This document shows, in pieces, positions 31,201 to 42,932 of a stretch of 64,000 nt of DNA. This DNA is from Marsupella aquatica (Eukaryota > Marchantiophyta): NCBI GenBank assembly GCA_973895155.1, contig OZ316897.1:16988001-17052000 (forward strand), written 5' to 3'. A program made the translations under genes and the position numbers. The notes beneath the pieces were generated by a model, which had not been told where the DNA came from, made no database searches, and saw nothing but the letters and a program-made list of their open reading frames with translations. How positions within the stretch are numbered: the stretch's first letter is position 1; each line of letters begins with the position of its first letter.

Positions 31201-34200
31201 TCATGTGGTGGGAAGTTGGCTCCAGTATTGTACATTGGCATGTGCTAATAAGTTAAGTAGTTTGCATGGTTGTTTTGTGGGTTAGGCTAGATGTTCTTGA
31301 AGAAATTGATGCTTCTTAGAGGAATGTTGAGGGTGGGCTGTTTAAAGTACTAACGGCTTCTTTTTCATTTCACGGTTCTATTCAAATTGCTTTTTCTCTC
31401 TTCTTGTACATGGAGTTAGAGAGTGATTTAGTAGAGGCACCCATCATATGTTGGCATCCCTTCGGTTCATACAGAATTTATCTTAAGCTTTTGATGATAT
31501 AATTGTTCATCCTGGAACATGCCTTTTTTGTGTCTTGTAGTGATATGTAATTCATTTGATTTATTTTATGATAAAAGAGGTGCAGGTAAAGTATTTGCCA
31601 AGAAATTACTATCTGTTAATTAAGAGTGAGTGATGTAATACACATGCAAAGAAAAGTACAATATGACCTAGAAATACAAAGGTACTAAAGAGTTGTGCAC
31701 ATACATTATATATTTTCATTTGTTTCTAGGTAATGACAATCATCTCAATTAAAACCATAAATTTTGTAAAGTAAACCACTAGGGGAACTTAGTACCACAG
31801 ATGTCCACATTGTTCAAATTCATTTCTCTCACTCTCATGAGTGGGTTGGGTTTTGTGGGTACTAGTGGATGGGAATGCTTATTATCTAGTCGGCCCTTGT
31901 TTGTCCACTTTGTGGCCCTGCTTTATTCCTTTCTCCTTCCTGGTGTGGGACCTGTAGGATCGGCTCACCCTGAAATAGGTTCCCTACAATGAATGTATGT
32001 CACTTATTGGGGTGGGGAGAGAATACTAAGTTTTCCTCCCCATATCTGTTCAAGACAAAACAAAATCAGTGGCAAGGTAACAAATCTCAGTACTTGTACC
32101 TCCTTCTTATGATGCTACTCTCCGTGAAGAAAATCCCAAATGGACTACAAAGTTGACCAACAACTCCAGTAGACACCTTAGCTGGACCATTTTTAAACAT
32201 TGTTTTGAACTCAACCAGTTTTTTGCATGAATGGCTGAATTATTAGGACTTAAAAGGCATCGTAGGTCCATCAGGTGTAGTTATGGTCACACATTGTTAT
32301 CCATTCGAGCATCTTTTTCTACTCTATGCAGAGTAAACACATTGGAAAGTAAATTTAATCACAAGAATCCAAACAAAATTTCAGACAAAGTAGATGGTGG
32401 GGTCCTAATGGCAAGAATAGACTTGGTGAGACTCTCATGATGCACTCCGCATAGCCACTTGTCCGATGTCTGATGGAAGGTACCATGAGAAACCATGTCC
32501 TCAAGTGGGTAAGGTGCTGACCTTGTTAGAGTGGACTGTGCATCTTGTTCATCTTGGTCACAAGACACCAAGTTCAAAGCAGAAATATAAAGAACTTGTC
32601 AAGAAAACCATGGTGACATTGAAGCACTTTCACTTTGCTCCTAATGGATAAATAGCATTGACTCCAAATTTATGGCACAAGAAGGGGCAGAGTTGTTTCC
32701 TAAGTTGTTTTCTTTTGAAGTCTTAGTTGTGGAACTCAACTACCCTACCACATAGCTCCCGTGTCATTGACTCCGACCCCTAGATGATCCTTTATGGTCC
32801 AGGCCTCCGGAACGGCCATCCAGTGGCGACTAAGTATTGGCATACTTGTAGACAATGAAGCATTGCCCTAGAAAAGGCAAGGCATTGCGCTGGTGGCGCA
32901 CACAATTGAAAGGACTTAGACTAGCAGTGGGAGTTGATCGGGTCATGGGAAGACCCGAGCTTAAGGGGACCATCCCAACCCCCAGACAGACTTTGAGTTA
33001 TGAGGGCTTGAGTGAGAGCTCCTCTTGGGCCCAAACTAGGCCAAATGAGTTTACTTCATGCACAACTGACACTTGGTGCATAAGATGGCGAGGCTCGAGG
33101 ACCCCCGACTGACAACAAGTTCTGAGGGCCCGGACATGAGCATTGTGTCTCCCAATCCTAATGGGCTAAGGCACTTCACCTGCAGACATCTCACTAGAAA
33201 GTTAAGGGCATAGCAAGTAGTTACATGCCCATGCGATTGGGTTGGCGTCCATGTTGAGGGCCAATGAAATACAAGGGACCAAAGTTGGTCCAGGGGTGGC
33301 AGGTCTCCAGAAGCATATATGAGGGAAGTGGTGTCTCTGTTGGGCCAGGGGTGAGCCCAAGTTGTGAAGCGTGTCAATTGCACTACAAACCCAACTACGA
33401 AGGGGAACTCAAAATGGAAATGACGACCCGAATGATGATAACTCCTTAGTTAACAGGAAGTCCGTTATACGACTTCTTGGATTTGTTGGAAAACTCTGGG
33501 TATAGGGGTTCCATTGGGTTTTGAGGTTTCTTTTGCTATCTCGCTTGCCCCGGTCGCCCGCTTGCCAAATCCTGCCAAAATAGTAGCCAAGTCGCATTCA
33601 GTATCCCATGGGTGTGTGAGGTCCAAGACTCTCAATTGAGTGGGAGCCTTAGAGGTGGTTGATAGAGTTGGGGCCAAACTGGTCCCAGCCTTCGGGACAA
33701 GCTACGGGACAAGATAGCTATTTGGGCCTTTCGCATGTCCTGGAGGCAAGGTGGCCAGCTACTGATGGATAGGAAGTGGGGAAGCCGGGGGGAAGCTTGG
33801 GCGACACCAGGTAGGGGGGCTGTTCTAGACAAAGAATGGGTGCTGGCCTTAGCTTGAGCTTATGGCAAGGCCATGCACGCTTGGGAGGTTCTGTTTGCTA
33901 CGGGGTTTGCTAACCTACTTACTACCAATTGTTGAGCTTGAGCCAGGACAATAGTAGTGGGATCCAAAATCATGGCAGGTTACTTACCGATGGGTTTGGT
34001 TGCTTGTGTAGGGATCGTTGAGTGACAGTCGTGCTCAAAAGCAAGTGTGGCTTTGTGTGAGAGTTTCCGGAGGCGGTGATAGAGGCACCCAGCTGCTTGC
34101 TCATGGAGTTGCGCGTAGGCATTCGAGCACCAAGGGTACTTAGGCAATAGTACTTGGTTTGGTGAGGGCGCTGGTAACTAGGTCCACCAATGTTTTATAG

Positions 34201-35594
34201 AGGTTGAAGAAAAATACCCTTAACGTCCTAGCATGCCCTGAGCCTTTTGCTCGGATGGGGGAAAACCTCCAAATTTATTGCAAGGTACGTAACACTACAA
34301 CCCACTAGGCTCTTAGTGGAAAAAACCACTATGAGTACTTGAGATGGTCACAAGGAGCCATCAAGAATTACTGAGAGAAACGGAGAAAGCAGGTGGACAC
34401 CGTTCAAATTTAGAGCCTTGCCACCATCCAAGATGTACCACTCGTCACCACAGATACTGTGATGTTGTAGTCCCACTTGTAGTGGTTATTATGCTTCATA
34501 ATGAGCCAACAAAAGATGGGCAAAAAGAGTTTTGAATTGGTGTCTCACTATTTGACTACACCTGCATAACGTGTGACGGTTTATTTTTAGATGCCCTTAT
34601 CAGCGTAAAATTAAGTGGTAGGGTTCAACTGATCACATAATGAAACATGCATTTTTGAATCTGTGAACCTTTACTTCTACATACAGACTTTGTAATTCTT
34701 TCTCAAATTTGAAAAAGGGCCATATCAACTATAAGTTGCATATGATATGAGTTTGTTTAGAGGTGAGGCCCCTGAGGAAAGAGTTCGGTGAGTATTTAGA
34801 CAAGAATTCTGATCAGAGTCAGAGTTGTGCACATTGGCCCACCTGCTGGCCCATTGCAGAACATGATTGTGAATTGGTTTTGGGCCAAGCTTTTGGGACA
34901 AAGGTCTTGATCACTTCTTCTTGGGAATTGGGCACATTGACGCACAATCTGAACTCTCTTGAAAATCTTGGAGCTGCTTGTCCCAGCAGCTCAAAGCCAC
35001 TTAGATCAATCCTTGTGTCAATATTTCAGGTTGATCCTCACAGCAAGGAACCATATGAAACCATGAGTAAATTATACCATGTGTGACGTTGAAGTTTTTT
35101 CTTCAATAATTAATCAGGTTTGGGGTATTCCACTGCAAGCACTGACAAGCAAGAATTAAAAAAAAATTTGTCAAACATGATTAAGAAGAAAGGTCGAGAT
35201 AAAGGCTATTTAATGCAAACTAGTATTGATTAGCCCATGCAAAACTCCTCGGTGCCTGCTTGTGTAAGATTCTGATCCCAATTCTGATATTAAGAGAAAT
35301 ATCAGACACAAGTTACCGAGGTCATTCTCTTGCCCAGGCTGAGTGGTATAGTAAGCCACTGGCATGGGGCAGGTCCTTGGCCTGAAACCTTCTGGCGCAA
35401 ATAGCATAATATTATTCATCCCACCCAAAAGTGGGGTTCATTCATTCTAGTTACACTTCAAAAAATTATGAGGTAGTGGGCAGCAGGCACAGGTGGGTAG
35501 GTGGGTTCATGAGGTGTAACGGAGACTCATAATGAGAGTTGATCTTGCCTTTGAAGCTTAATAAACATGAGGGCTAGAAGGAGGCATACAGACC

Positions 35595-35785
35595 AGTGTT
35601 TTTTTTAGTGGCAAAAATTTGCTAGATTCTACTATTTTGCTGGCTCACTAGCCAGTGTTTCACTGAATCTTTTTAGTGGCAAAAATTTGCTAGATTCCAC
35701 CTCCCCAAAAATCCTTCGCCACTTTTGGCAAAAAATTTCTACTATTTTGCTGGCTCACTAGCCAGTGTTTCACTGAATCCCAGGT
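35595..35785 (+). repeat. partial tandem duplication with inverted repeat
   Basis: Two copies of a phrase containing AGTGGCAAAAATTTGCTAGA and two of CTACTATTTTGCTGGCTCAC lie in this block. The second phrase contains the inverted arms CTGGCT/AGCCAG. It looks like a duplicated small non-coding repeat. Confidence 0.6.
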
Positions 35786-38529
35786 CCCATTAGCCAGAAT
35801 TTAACGGTCAGTTTTAAATCTAGGGAGATCTGACGGTCAGGAAAATAATTGAATAGGGAATCTTCTGAGCATCTTCTCCCTCACACACTTTACATTTGCC
35901 ACTCTGGCTAAAAAGTGAATTCCTTAAAAAATACGCTGATCCAGACCTCCACTCCAAAGCCCAAACAAATCAACAACTGAGACAACAAATAAAAGAAGAT
36001 TAAGTTCTTTAGGTCCTGGTGGATTGATGAGACAAACTGCTGGTTTCCAAGTTGGTGGCATCAATTGACTCATTATGGCCAGATCTGTCCCATCAAAACC
36101 TCAATCATAGAAAATCTCTACAATTTGCTACTGTGAGAAAACCAAAAAGTGAAGAGAATCTGACTAGTATAATGAAGTTACTAAAAAACAAAAGGGCTAA
36201 ATGCATACTCTATGTATTGAAAGTGTCAGGAAAGCAAGTGTTGGCAGATCAGTGCAACTATTGCCTGAGAAAGGATTCTATTTTGAAGTTTTTTTTTACT
36301 GTTTAAGCAACTTTCTTATATGTGATCATAAACTTTCTTCCCAATGAAGTGTATGGACTTACATGGCTTCCAAACAGATCACCGTTGCCTGTACATTCTA
36401 TTTTTCTATTAATGGTTTGTGTACTGTTAGTGATATGCCTTCTCTTAGTTAGATGTTTTCAAGTTCCCAGCATTTTTTTCGTGGTCTTTGCCTTTATACC
36501 TCAGGGGTGCAATTGTTTTGTCTCTCAGGCTGGATTTCCTACCAATAAGCTTGATGTAAAGTAACGGGCTTCAGATAAGGACAGGGTGGAGGATTTGCTG
36601 TGCATAGGATATTCAGGTTACTCACAAAACCCTCACAAAACAAATCACAAATTAAATAACTCAACAGCCTGCAGGTCAGGTGGCTTCTTTATAAGCTGAA
36701 GTCAGGGTAGCATTTTCCGCAATGTTACCAAATGGCCCAATCATTCCACACCTACCATAGACTTTTTATTTTCCTTGCCTCCCAATGGTAGTCTGTTGTC
36801 ATATAATTGACCAATATTCTTAACAACGAAGACTTCATCTTCATACATGTACAGTGGTTTTCCTGATTTGTTTGCTTTTACCTTACCAGTCCTGGTCATA
36901 AATACAGCTTGCCATGTTAATAATTGGGACAAGTGATAAATTAAATCAGTAGCTAATTGGGTCACGGTCTTTCATTGAAGACCGCAAAGAGCAGAATAAT
37001 TACATGGACCACACAAGCACTCAACCATGACATTTCTTGCCGAGTCCATTTGGAGACTACCCGTGGAGTTTGGTAAAACATTTCTTTTCAAAGTGGGACA
37101 ACGCCCAAGTTTTAACCAGGTTAGTAGTGCAAACAGCGTATTAGAGCAGCTTGGCTGTGCATGAGTACTTCATTGACAATTATTTGCTATAATTTATCTA
37201 ATACAGGGTTTTAATGTTAATTAATTAAACCATTTATGGCAAAATTTTGAGACTCAGATCTTGCCAAAATGACTTTATGTGCCTCAGGTGGTGAATTCTT
37301 CACAGAAATTTGAAAATTAACCCTATCATCTCTTCACAGCCCTTGGTCCTCGGCTTAAGTTCTGGCCAAAACTCACTAATAAGAAGAGATCATAGTTCCA
37401 AACCTACACACAACTTGGGGGCCACCCACCATTGCAAAAAGAATAACTGTTTAAAATGCATGGTTTTCTTGGTTTCAGGTAAAACTAATTCACGAGTTAT
37501 AGCCAAAATCATAAAGCTCTCCCAAGAGAGCATTATCCTGCTCGAGGTGCTTTTTCCAGGGACATTGTTCCTTAGTGAGGCCTTTGGCTACTTGAGGCAC
37601 AATTCTTATGCCTCTATTGGGTTTTTTTTGCCTAGGTGAGCATGTCTCCGGTTGGGCTCCCCTGTTTTTTTTGGCAGTTTGAAATATATAGTTTGCACGA
37701 AATGAATGCGTCACATAGAAATGATCGCTTGATGGTGGAGGACAAGTCAATGCCGTTGGTCACTCACACAGTCAAGCGAAGACATGGGGCAGGCAGCGAC
37801 ATAGCCACGCCTACCAATATCAACGGAGTTCACGGTTGGACACTAATAATAAGATCTTTACTTTATCAACGGTCTAATCAGAAGAAAAACTGAAAAAGAC
37901 TCAGAAGAAGGAAAGATGTCACGATTCGCGACCCGTCACCGAAAAGTCTGGCAAGCCATTACTATGTGCAAAGAAAGTGTCAGAAACTGCTTTGCCTTAG
38001 ATTAGGGAGACGGCTTAAAATTAGCACAGTGAAAGATTGCACATCGTATTCGTCGTCTCTTTCGGAATTCGATTGCTGAAAGCTTGCAACTCAGCGCCAG
38101 GACGGCCAGGACGGTATATGTGGGGCAGGTGGAATCTCTCTCTCTCTCTCTGACTGGGTTTGACCCCGATAATCGAGCTGGGTACATGGAGTCAAGGGAG
38201 GCCCACAACTTAAAGAAGCCAAGGCAAGCTAGAAACGCTTACTTCTACCGTAGTGTTCTGGTGAGCAGTGTGAGGAGACTGATTGCCTACAGGAGCAGTG
38301 GAACCGTAGCCTTGGAGCAAAGATGCTGCACAGCACCAGCGAGTTGACTCACACACCTTCTCTGTCAAGTGGATCCAAGAATCGTGCTATGGCAGAGGGA
38401 CTGTAGAAATAAACTCCAAGTCCATTGACCTACTGTTGAGGAAGTGGGTACTACCCTTCCCAGATACAACCATATGTCATGTCGTCCACTGAATATTTTG
38501 GAGTTTGGATCAGCATCATAGTTTTGAGG

Positions 38530-38965
38530 TTTTCCTTTTTTGTTAGCCAATGTCACCTTGTGTGACGAGAGGTATTCTATGTTGCTAGCAAACAGAAGAT
38601 TTTGATAGCGAGGAGATTTGGCAGCGAGACAATACTGGTTCCAAATTTCAGTTACTTTTTGGTGCCTTTTACATTTTTTGTGTTTTTTTAAAGGCTGCAG
38701 ATGGCTAGCGAGATCGCTAGCAAAAAGGGAGTCCCCAAAAAGGATGTTACCAACCAAGTAGTTGATAGCGAGGCAGTTGCATATAGAAAAATAGGGGTCA
38801 TGCAGGAATTTTGTTTGCTCGTGCGAGTAAAATTTTTACTGTTTGCTCGCACGTTACAATTACCCGAGTGACGAGAAGATGTTAAGAACATTCCTTGGGT
38901 TTTAGTTTTGTTAGCCCAAGTCACCTTGTGTGAAGAGAAGATGTTAAGAACATTCCTTTCCTACC
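38530..38965 (+). repeat. dispersed short direct repeats
   Basis: A phrase with GTCACCTTGTGTGA recurs near 38,552 and 38,920, and AGATGTTAAGAACATTCCTT recurs near 38,877 and 38,939. The last pair forms a roughly 62-bp tandem duplication. No coding potential is evident. Confidence 0.55.
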
Positions 38966-40189
38966 CCAAATCTCTCTAGGTTTAGGGTGACCATCATATT
39001 TTAGCTATTAGGGTCTGTGGCTAACTAGTAAATTAGCTAAATATGGCTGATAGAAAAACTTGCCAAGTTTTGCACAAAGGTCAAGTCTTGCAAAAATTTT
39101 GACACCGAGAGAAACACTGGTTTGGACATTTCCATTCCCTCTCATGGTCGCACAATCACTCTTGTTTTGTAGGCCAACCGCAAATGGGCTGTACTCTCAG
39201 TTGCAGCCACCCTCAAATGGGCCACACTTTGTTTCCATACTCAAATGAGCTACTCCCTTATTATTCTGTAGCCACCCTCAAGTGCATGATGAAATCATAC
39301 TGTCCTCATGTGCCTGTTATGCAGCCTTTTTGTACTTCCTTTCAGCTAATTTCTGACCTTCCCAGTAAAGATCTTTATGCCCCTCACTGATCTGGAGTTT
39401 GGGCATTGCAATGCAATTCCACTATTAAGGACACTCTAGCAAAGCAATCCCTCAAACTGGCGACACCCTCATTTCCAGACACCCTCAAATGCCTGATGAC
39501 TCTAGGATTGCATTCTTTGAAAATTCATTCAGGACATTCCTTGTGACATTCTAGCTCATTAAGTTCTTAATAGGCTCAAATTGGGCTCCAACATCAAGAA
39601 TTACTTGAATTCCCTTTTGTTTTGTTTACATGACAACTGGAACTTTGTAGGTTTCCATTTTGTTTACATCCAGTAAGCTAAACTCAGTCTTTTAGTGTGT
39701 TTGGGCATGGTACATAAGTTAATGGGATGATTTGCCTTTGCCTTTTCTCAAGGCATGTGTCTAGATGATCATGTTTGGTCTTTGTTGAATTGATTGAAAG
39801 TACTCCATAAGTACATCCCTCGCCACTATTAGTGTGAGTGGAAACCTTGGCCACGGCACAAAATGAGACTTCCGTTTACTTGGATAAAACATCCTATTTT
39901 TCCTTATCAAATTGAATTTATTCTGCAACAATTTTTATTAAGTTTGGAATTCCCTTGAACCAATAAATTATCCATATGTTGTGTTGCATGTGATGTACTA
40001 TTTTGTGGAAGTCAGACCAAACCACAAGTCCAATACACCATAAAAGTTGCAGATTAAAATTTTCAAAATTTAATTTCCTTCTCTAAGTTTGGAAAATATT
40101 CCACAAATTGGTCTTTAAGAGGGGGGGGGGTGGGCGTTGTATGAAGGGCCATACATCACGTGCGAAGGTTTGGATCATTTACGACCCCC

Positions 40190-40370
40190 CTAAGTCACTT
40201 TGAATAAAGTTGTACGACACCAATCACAATGCCCTGTATGCATTTTATAATAAATAACCCTATATTTTCATTAACAACGTAATAAGTCTTCCATCAAAGT
40301 CACTTAAATGGACCTATACTTTGTCACACCTGATATGCCACTTTCATGGAAGTAACCCTCCAGTTAAAAT
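40190..40370. mobile_element. degraded relative of the CTCGGGGGT MITE
   Basis: The order of landmarks (CCCCCCTAAGT, AATAACCCTATA, TAAGTCTTCC, TGATATGCCACTTTCATGGAAGT) follows the MITE copy at 55,741-56,037 read in the same direction, with many substitutions. Ends and target duplication are no longer clear. Confidence 0.4.
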
Positions 40371-41372
40371 CATTGTCTTTTTCTTGTGAGCTTCAAAATT
40401 AGATTTCAAGCACCCTAACACTTTCTATATTAACGATGATCAAAACTTTTGTTCTACTGCACAAAAGACAAGGGAAGAAGGATAAGACCTTAGCAATGTT
40501 TGTTTTTCCATAAAAAAGGTCTTTCCTTAAGAACCAATAAAATGACCCTGTATCTTGTTGAACAGGATGTGCCATTGTTGCTAAAGCAAGATCCCCAAGC
40601 TGCCCCCCAAGAAGACCAGACCTGTCTAGCCAGCCTGAAGCAAAAGCTATAACACAACCGGGTAATTTTTTCAATCCATTATCCTCAGTCCTAGGCTCAA
40701 ATCCTTGTTGGAACTCTTTGAAGAATATTGTGAAAACTATCCACTAGGGACATGAGGGGTCCAAACAAACAATAGTGTTGTCTCTCCGTCTATGTGTAAA
40801 GAGAAACAAGAGGTGACAAGTGACATTGCTAGGTAACCTAGGAAACCATTTTGTGAAGCGAGTGAAGTGTCACTTGAGAACCTAGGGTGAAGGGGGAATG
40901 GCCAAGCAAAAACTAAACCTCGAAATGAAAAGAATAGAGATACATATTGCACCTTACATCAAGGAAAACAAAATGTCCAAATAGGAAGTCTCAAAGCTTC
41001 CTAGTTACGGTGACAAGAGAGTATAACCTTTTTCCAGAAAGGACCAAAGAACAAACAAAAGAGGTCCAAAGCGGACAAAACCAAACCCAAAAGAAGAGAG
41101 CTGAAGGATTGGCCATAGCTTGTTCACAGGGTTGTGTAAAAGTTTTCTCACTAGCCTACGATGACTTGTGGTCATAGCGTATGACCAATCTTTATGGCAA
41201 AAAGTCATGGATCAGGAATTTGGTAGTCCACAACTTTTTCTTTCTATAACTTTTTTAAGGACAAGTCAAGGTCCATCAAATTTTGTGGTTTGAGACCCCC
41301 TATTGAAACTTATATGCATGCATTTTGCAAGGTAAATTACCGACTAGAGTACACTTTCCACTAGGCCCTGCC

Positions 41373-41740
41373 TAGACTAGCTGTTTCCAGGGTAGGAACC
41401 ATAGCAGCTCCCTAGGCTTATAAAAAAAATGAACTTCTCAGACCATATTGCTTTGTTTGTCTAGACTAACATACTTCCAGGGAAGTGACCTCAGCTGGAC
41501 CTTAGCTGCTTCCTAGGTTAATTACAAAACGAGCTGCTCAGAAGGTTTCCAATATTGTTTTGTTAGTCAAGACTCACATACTTCCAGGGTAGTGACCTCA
41601 GCTGCTTCCTAGGGTTATTAAAAAAACGAACTGCTCAGAAAGGTTCCCATTGTTAAGTTAGTTTAGACTAACATACGTCCAGGTTAGCTGTTTCCTAGGT
41701 TCATTAAAAGCAAAAAACTTCTCAATTTCAGCTTCCCATA
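41373..41740 (+). repeat. about four imperfect 90-106-bp tandem repeats upstream of the WRKY gene
   Basis: Units start near 41,373, 41,463, 41,569 and 41,665. Each opens with AGACTA(A/G)C and a TTCCAGG phrase, then has a TTCCTAGG phrase, an A-run and a CTTCTCA or CTGCTCAGA phrase. They lie 1.2-1.6 kb before the first WRKY ATG, so they could be part of its upstream control region or simply a decayed minisatellite. Confidence 0.6.
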
Positions 41741-41913
41741 TTTGTGTCTCTTGGGTCTTCTGAGCAGCCTCTACTCTGTCGGCAATAAGGCTGTAAGAGA
41801 CAAGCTTCACCAATACTTCGTACAATTTTCAGTGTCAGCCCCTGTCCCATGCAGTCAGCTTCATGCCCAGTTTCACTTTCCCCAACCTATTTATAGTCCC
41901 AGGAACCTTCCTG

Positions 41914-42394
41914 TTGACTAGCCTGGGTTAGCATTAAACCCATTGCCCGGTTGGATCAGCACAGCTACTCCACACATTCACTGTAGCTGGTTGAGAAATG
42001 GATCAAATCATTGGGGTGGGAGGAGTAATGAGGAGTGCACCTGGAAGAACGAGTCCTTCCACAGTTCCACTATTATAGCCGCAAAAAGGGAGGATGTGTG
42101 GAGAAGTGACCCTGGTCAACATGTCGGCGCACCCATTGGCCCTCGTTCCTGTTGAGTGACGACGGGTCCAGCCCTATGGTCAGGTCAGGTTGACCTTTGA
42201 TTATTATTGAATCGGTGAGACTGTGGGACTGGATTCACAAATTCAGGCGTGGACAATTTCGAGACTTGGTTGTCTACTGACCGGTTCACTGCTGGACACA
42301 TGGGCTGGTCTAGTCTGCTTCCGTCTCTTGCATACCACCGCAGGCAGCCCACAATTCTTCAATTCAGCCTGAGAATTGAAATTGTGATTTGACT
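41914..42394 (+). promoter_or_regulatory. W-box cluster upstream of the WRKY gene
   Basis: Four W-box cores lie in under 0.5 kb: TTGACT at 41,914-41,919, GGTCAA (minus-strand TTGACC) at 42,114-42,119, TTGACC at 42,190-42,195 and TTGACT at 42,389-42,394. WRKY proteins bind TTGAC(C/T), and WRKY genes are often auto- or cross-regulated. Short cores also occur by chance, so this is suggestive only. Confidence 0.4.
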
Positions 42395-42932
42395 TCAAAC
42401 GCGTTTCTCCCGGTGTCTTCCTTTGCGTGCTACACGCCAGACTATGCTAGATCCCAGCAGCAGCCACCTGGGAATAGCCAGCCGGGGTCGGAGGGGGCAG
42501 GGACCCCAAAACAAAACGCACCTTTCTGCTCACGGAAACTCATGAAAATTTGTCGGTCTCATTTCACAGGTCTCGGCAGCTTCAGCACCATAAGAGAGAG
42601 CAAAAAGCTTGTGCACTTCATTTTGCAGCCGACCGTACCAGAAGATCAGTTGGTCTGGACAACTTCTATCTCATAGAGTGCATGAGCTTGCGGCCAAACT
42701 CTTCTGAATTTCTCCACTCTCTACTTTGGTAGCTTTTCGCCTCCGATCAGTTTGCATCCCACCATCCACACGGGCCAGGTCGGTCACAGGCGGTGGTGGA
42801 AAGGGAACTACACTGTGGCTCGGGTTGTTTGTACTACTAGGCAGCAATTTGTCAACAATCATCGAGCAATCTCGTAGAGAAACTCTGGACCGTACCGAGC
42901 AATCTCTCAAGATAGGGACGGTTAATCTTAGC

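Larger units (their letters stand above)
27641..41372. other. gene-poor intergenic DNA
   Basis: I find no gene here. Frames are short and match nothing I recognise. Contents I can name are listed separately: diverged duplicated blocks near 28.4-28.8 kb, a pyrimidine-rich tract near 29.1 kb, 50-bp tandem repeats near 30.6 kb, a SINE-like sequence near 31.1 kb, duplicated blocks near 35.6 and 38.5-38.9 kb, and degraded MITE-like sequence near 40.2 kb. Confidence 0.55.

Noticed and set aside
32495-32580. SINE with A and B box near 32.5 kb
   Set aside because: Box matches are weak and the tRNA-like fold is absent.
42726-42932. Longer N-terminus for the WRKY protein
   Set aside because: The frame is open upstream of 42,933 but its first codon is TTG, with no ATG before 42,933, so the upstream part is treated as untranslated sequence.
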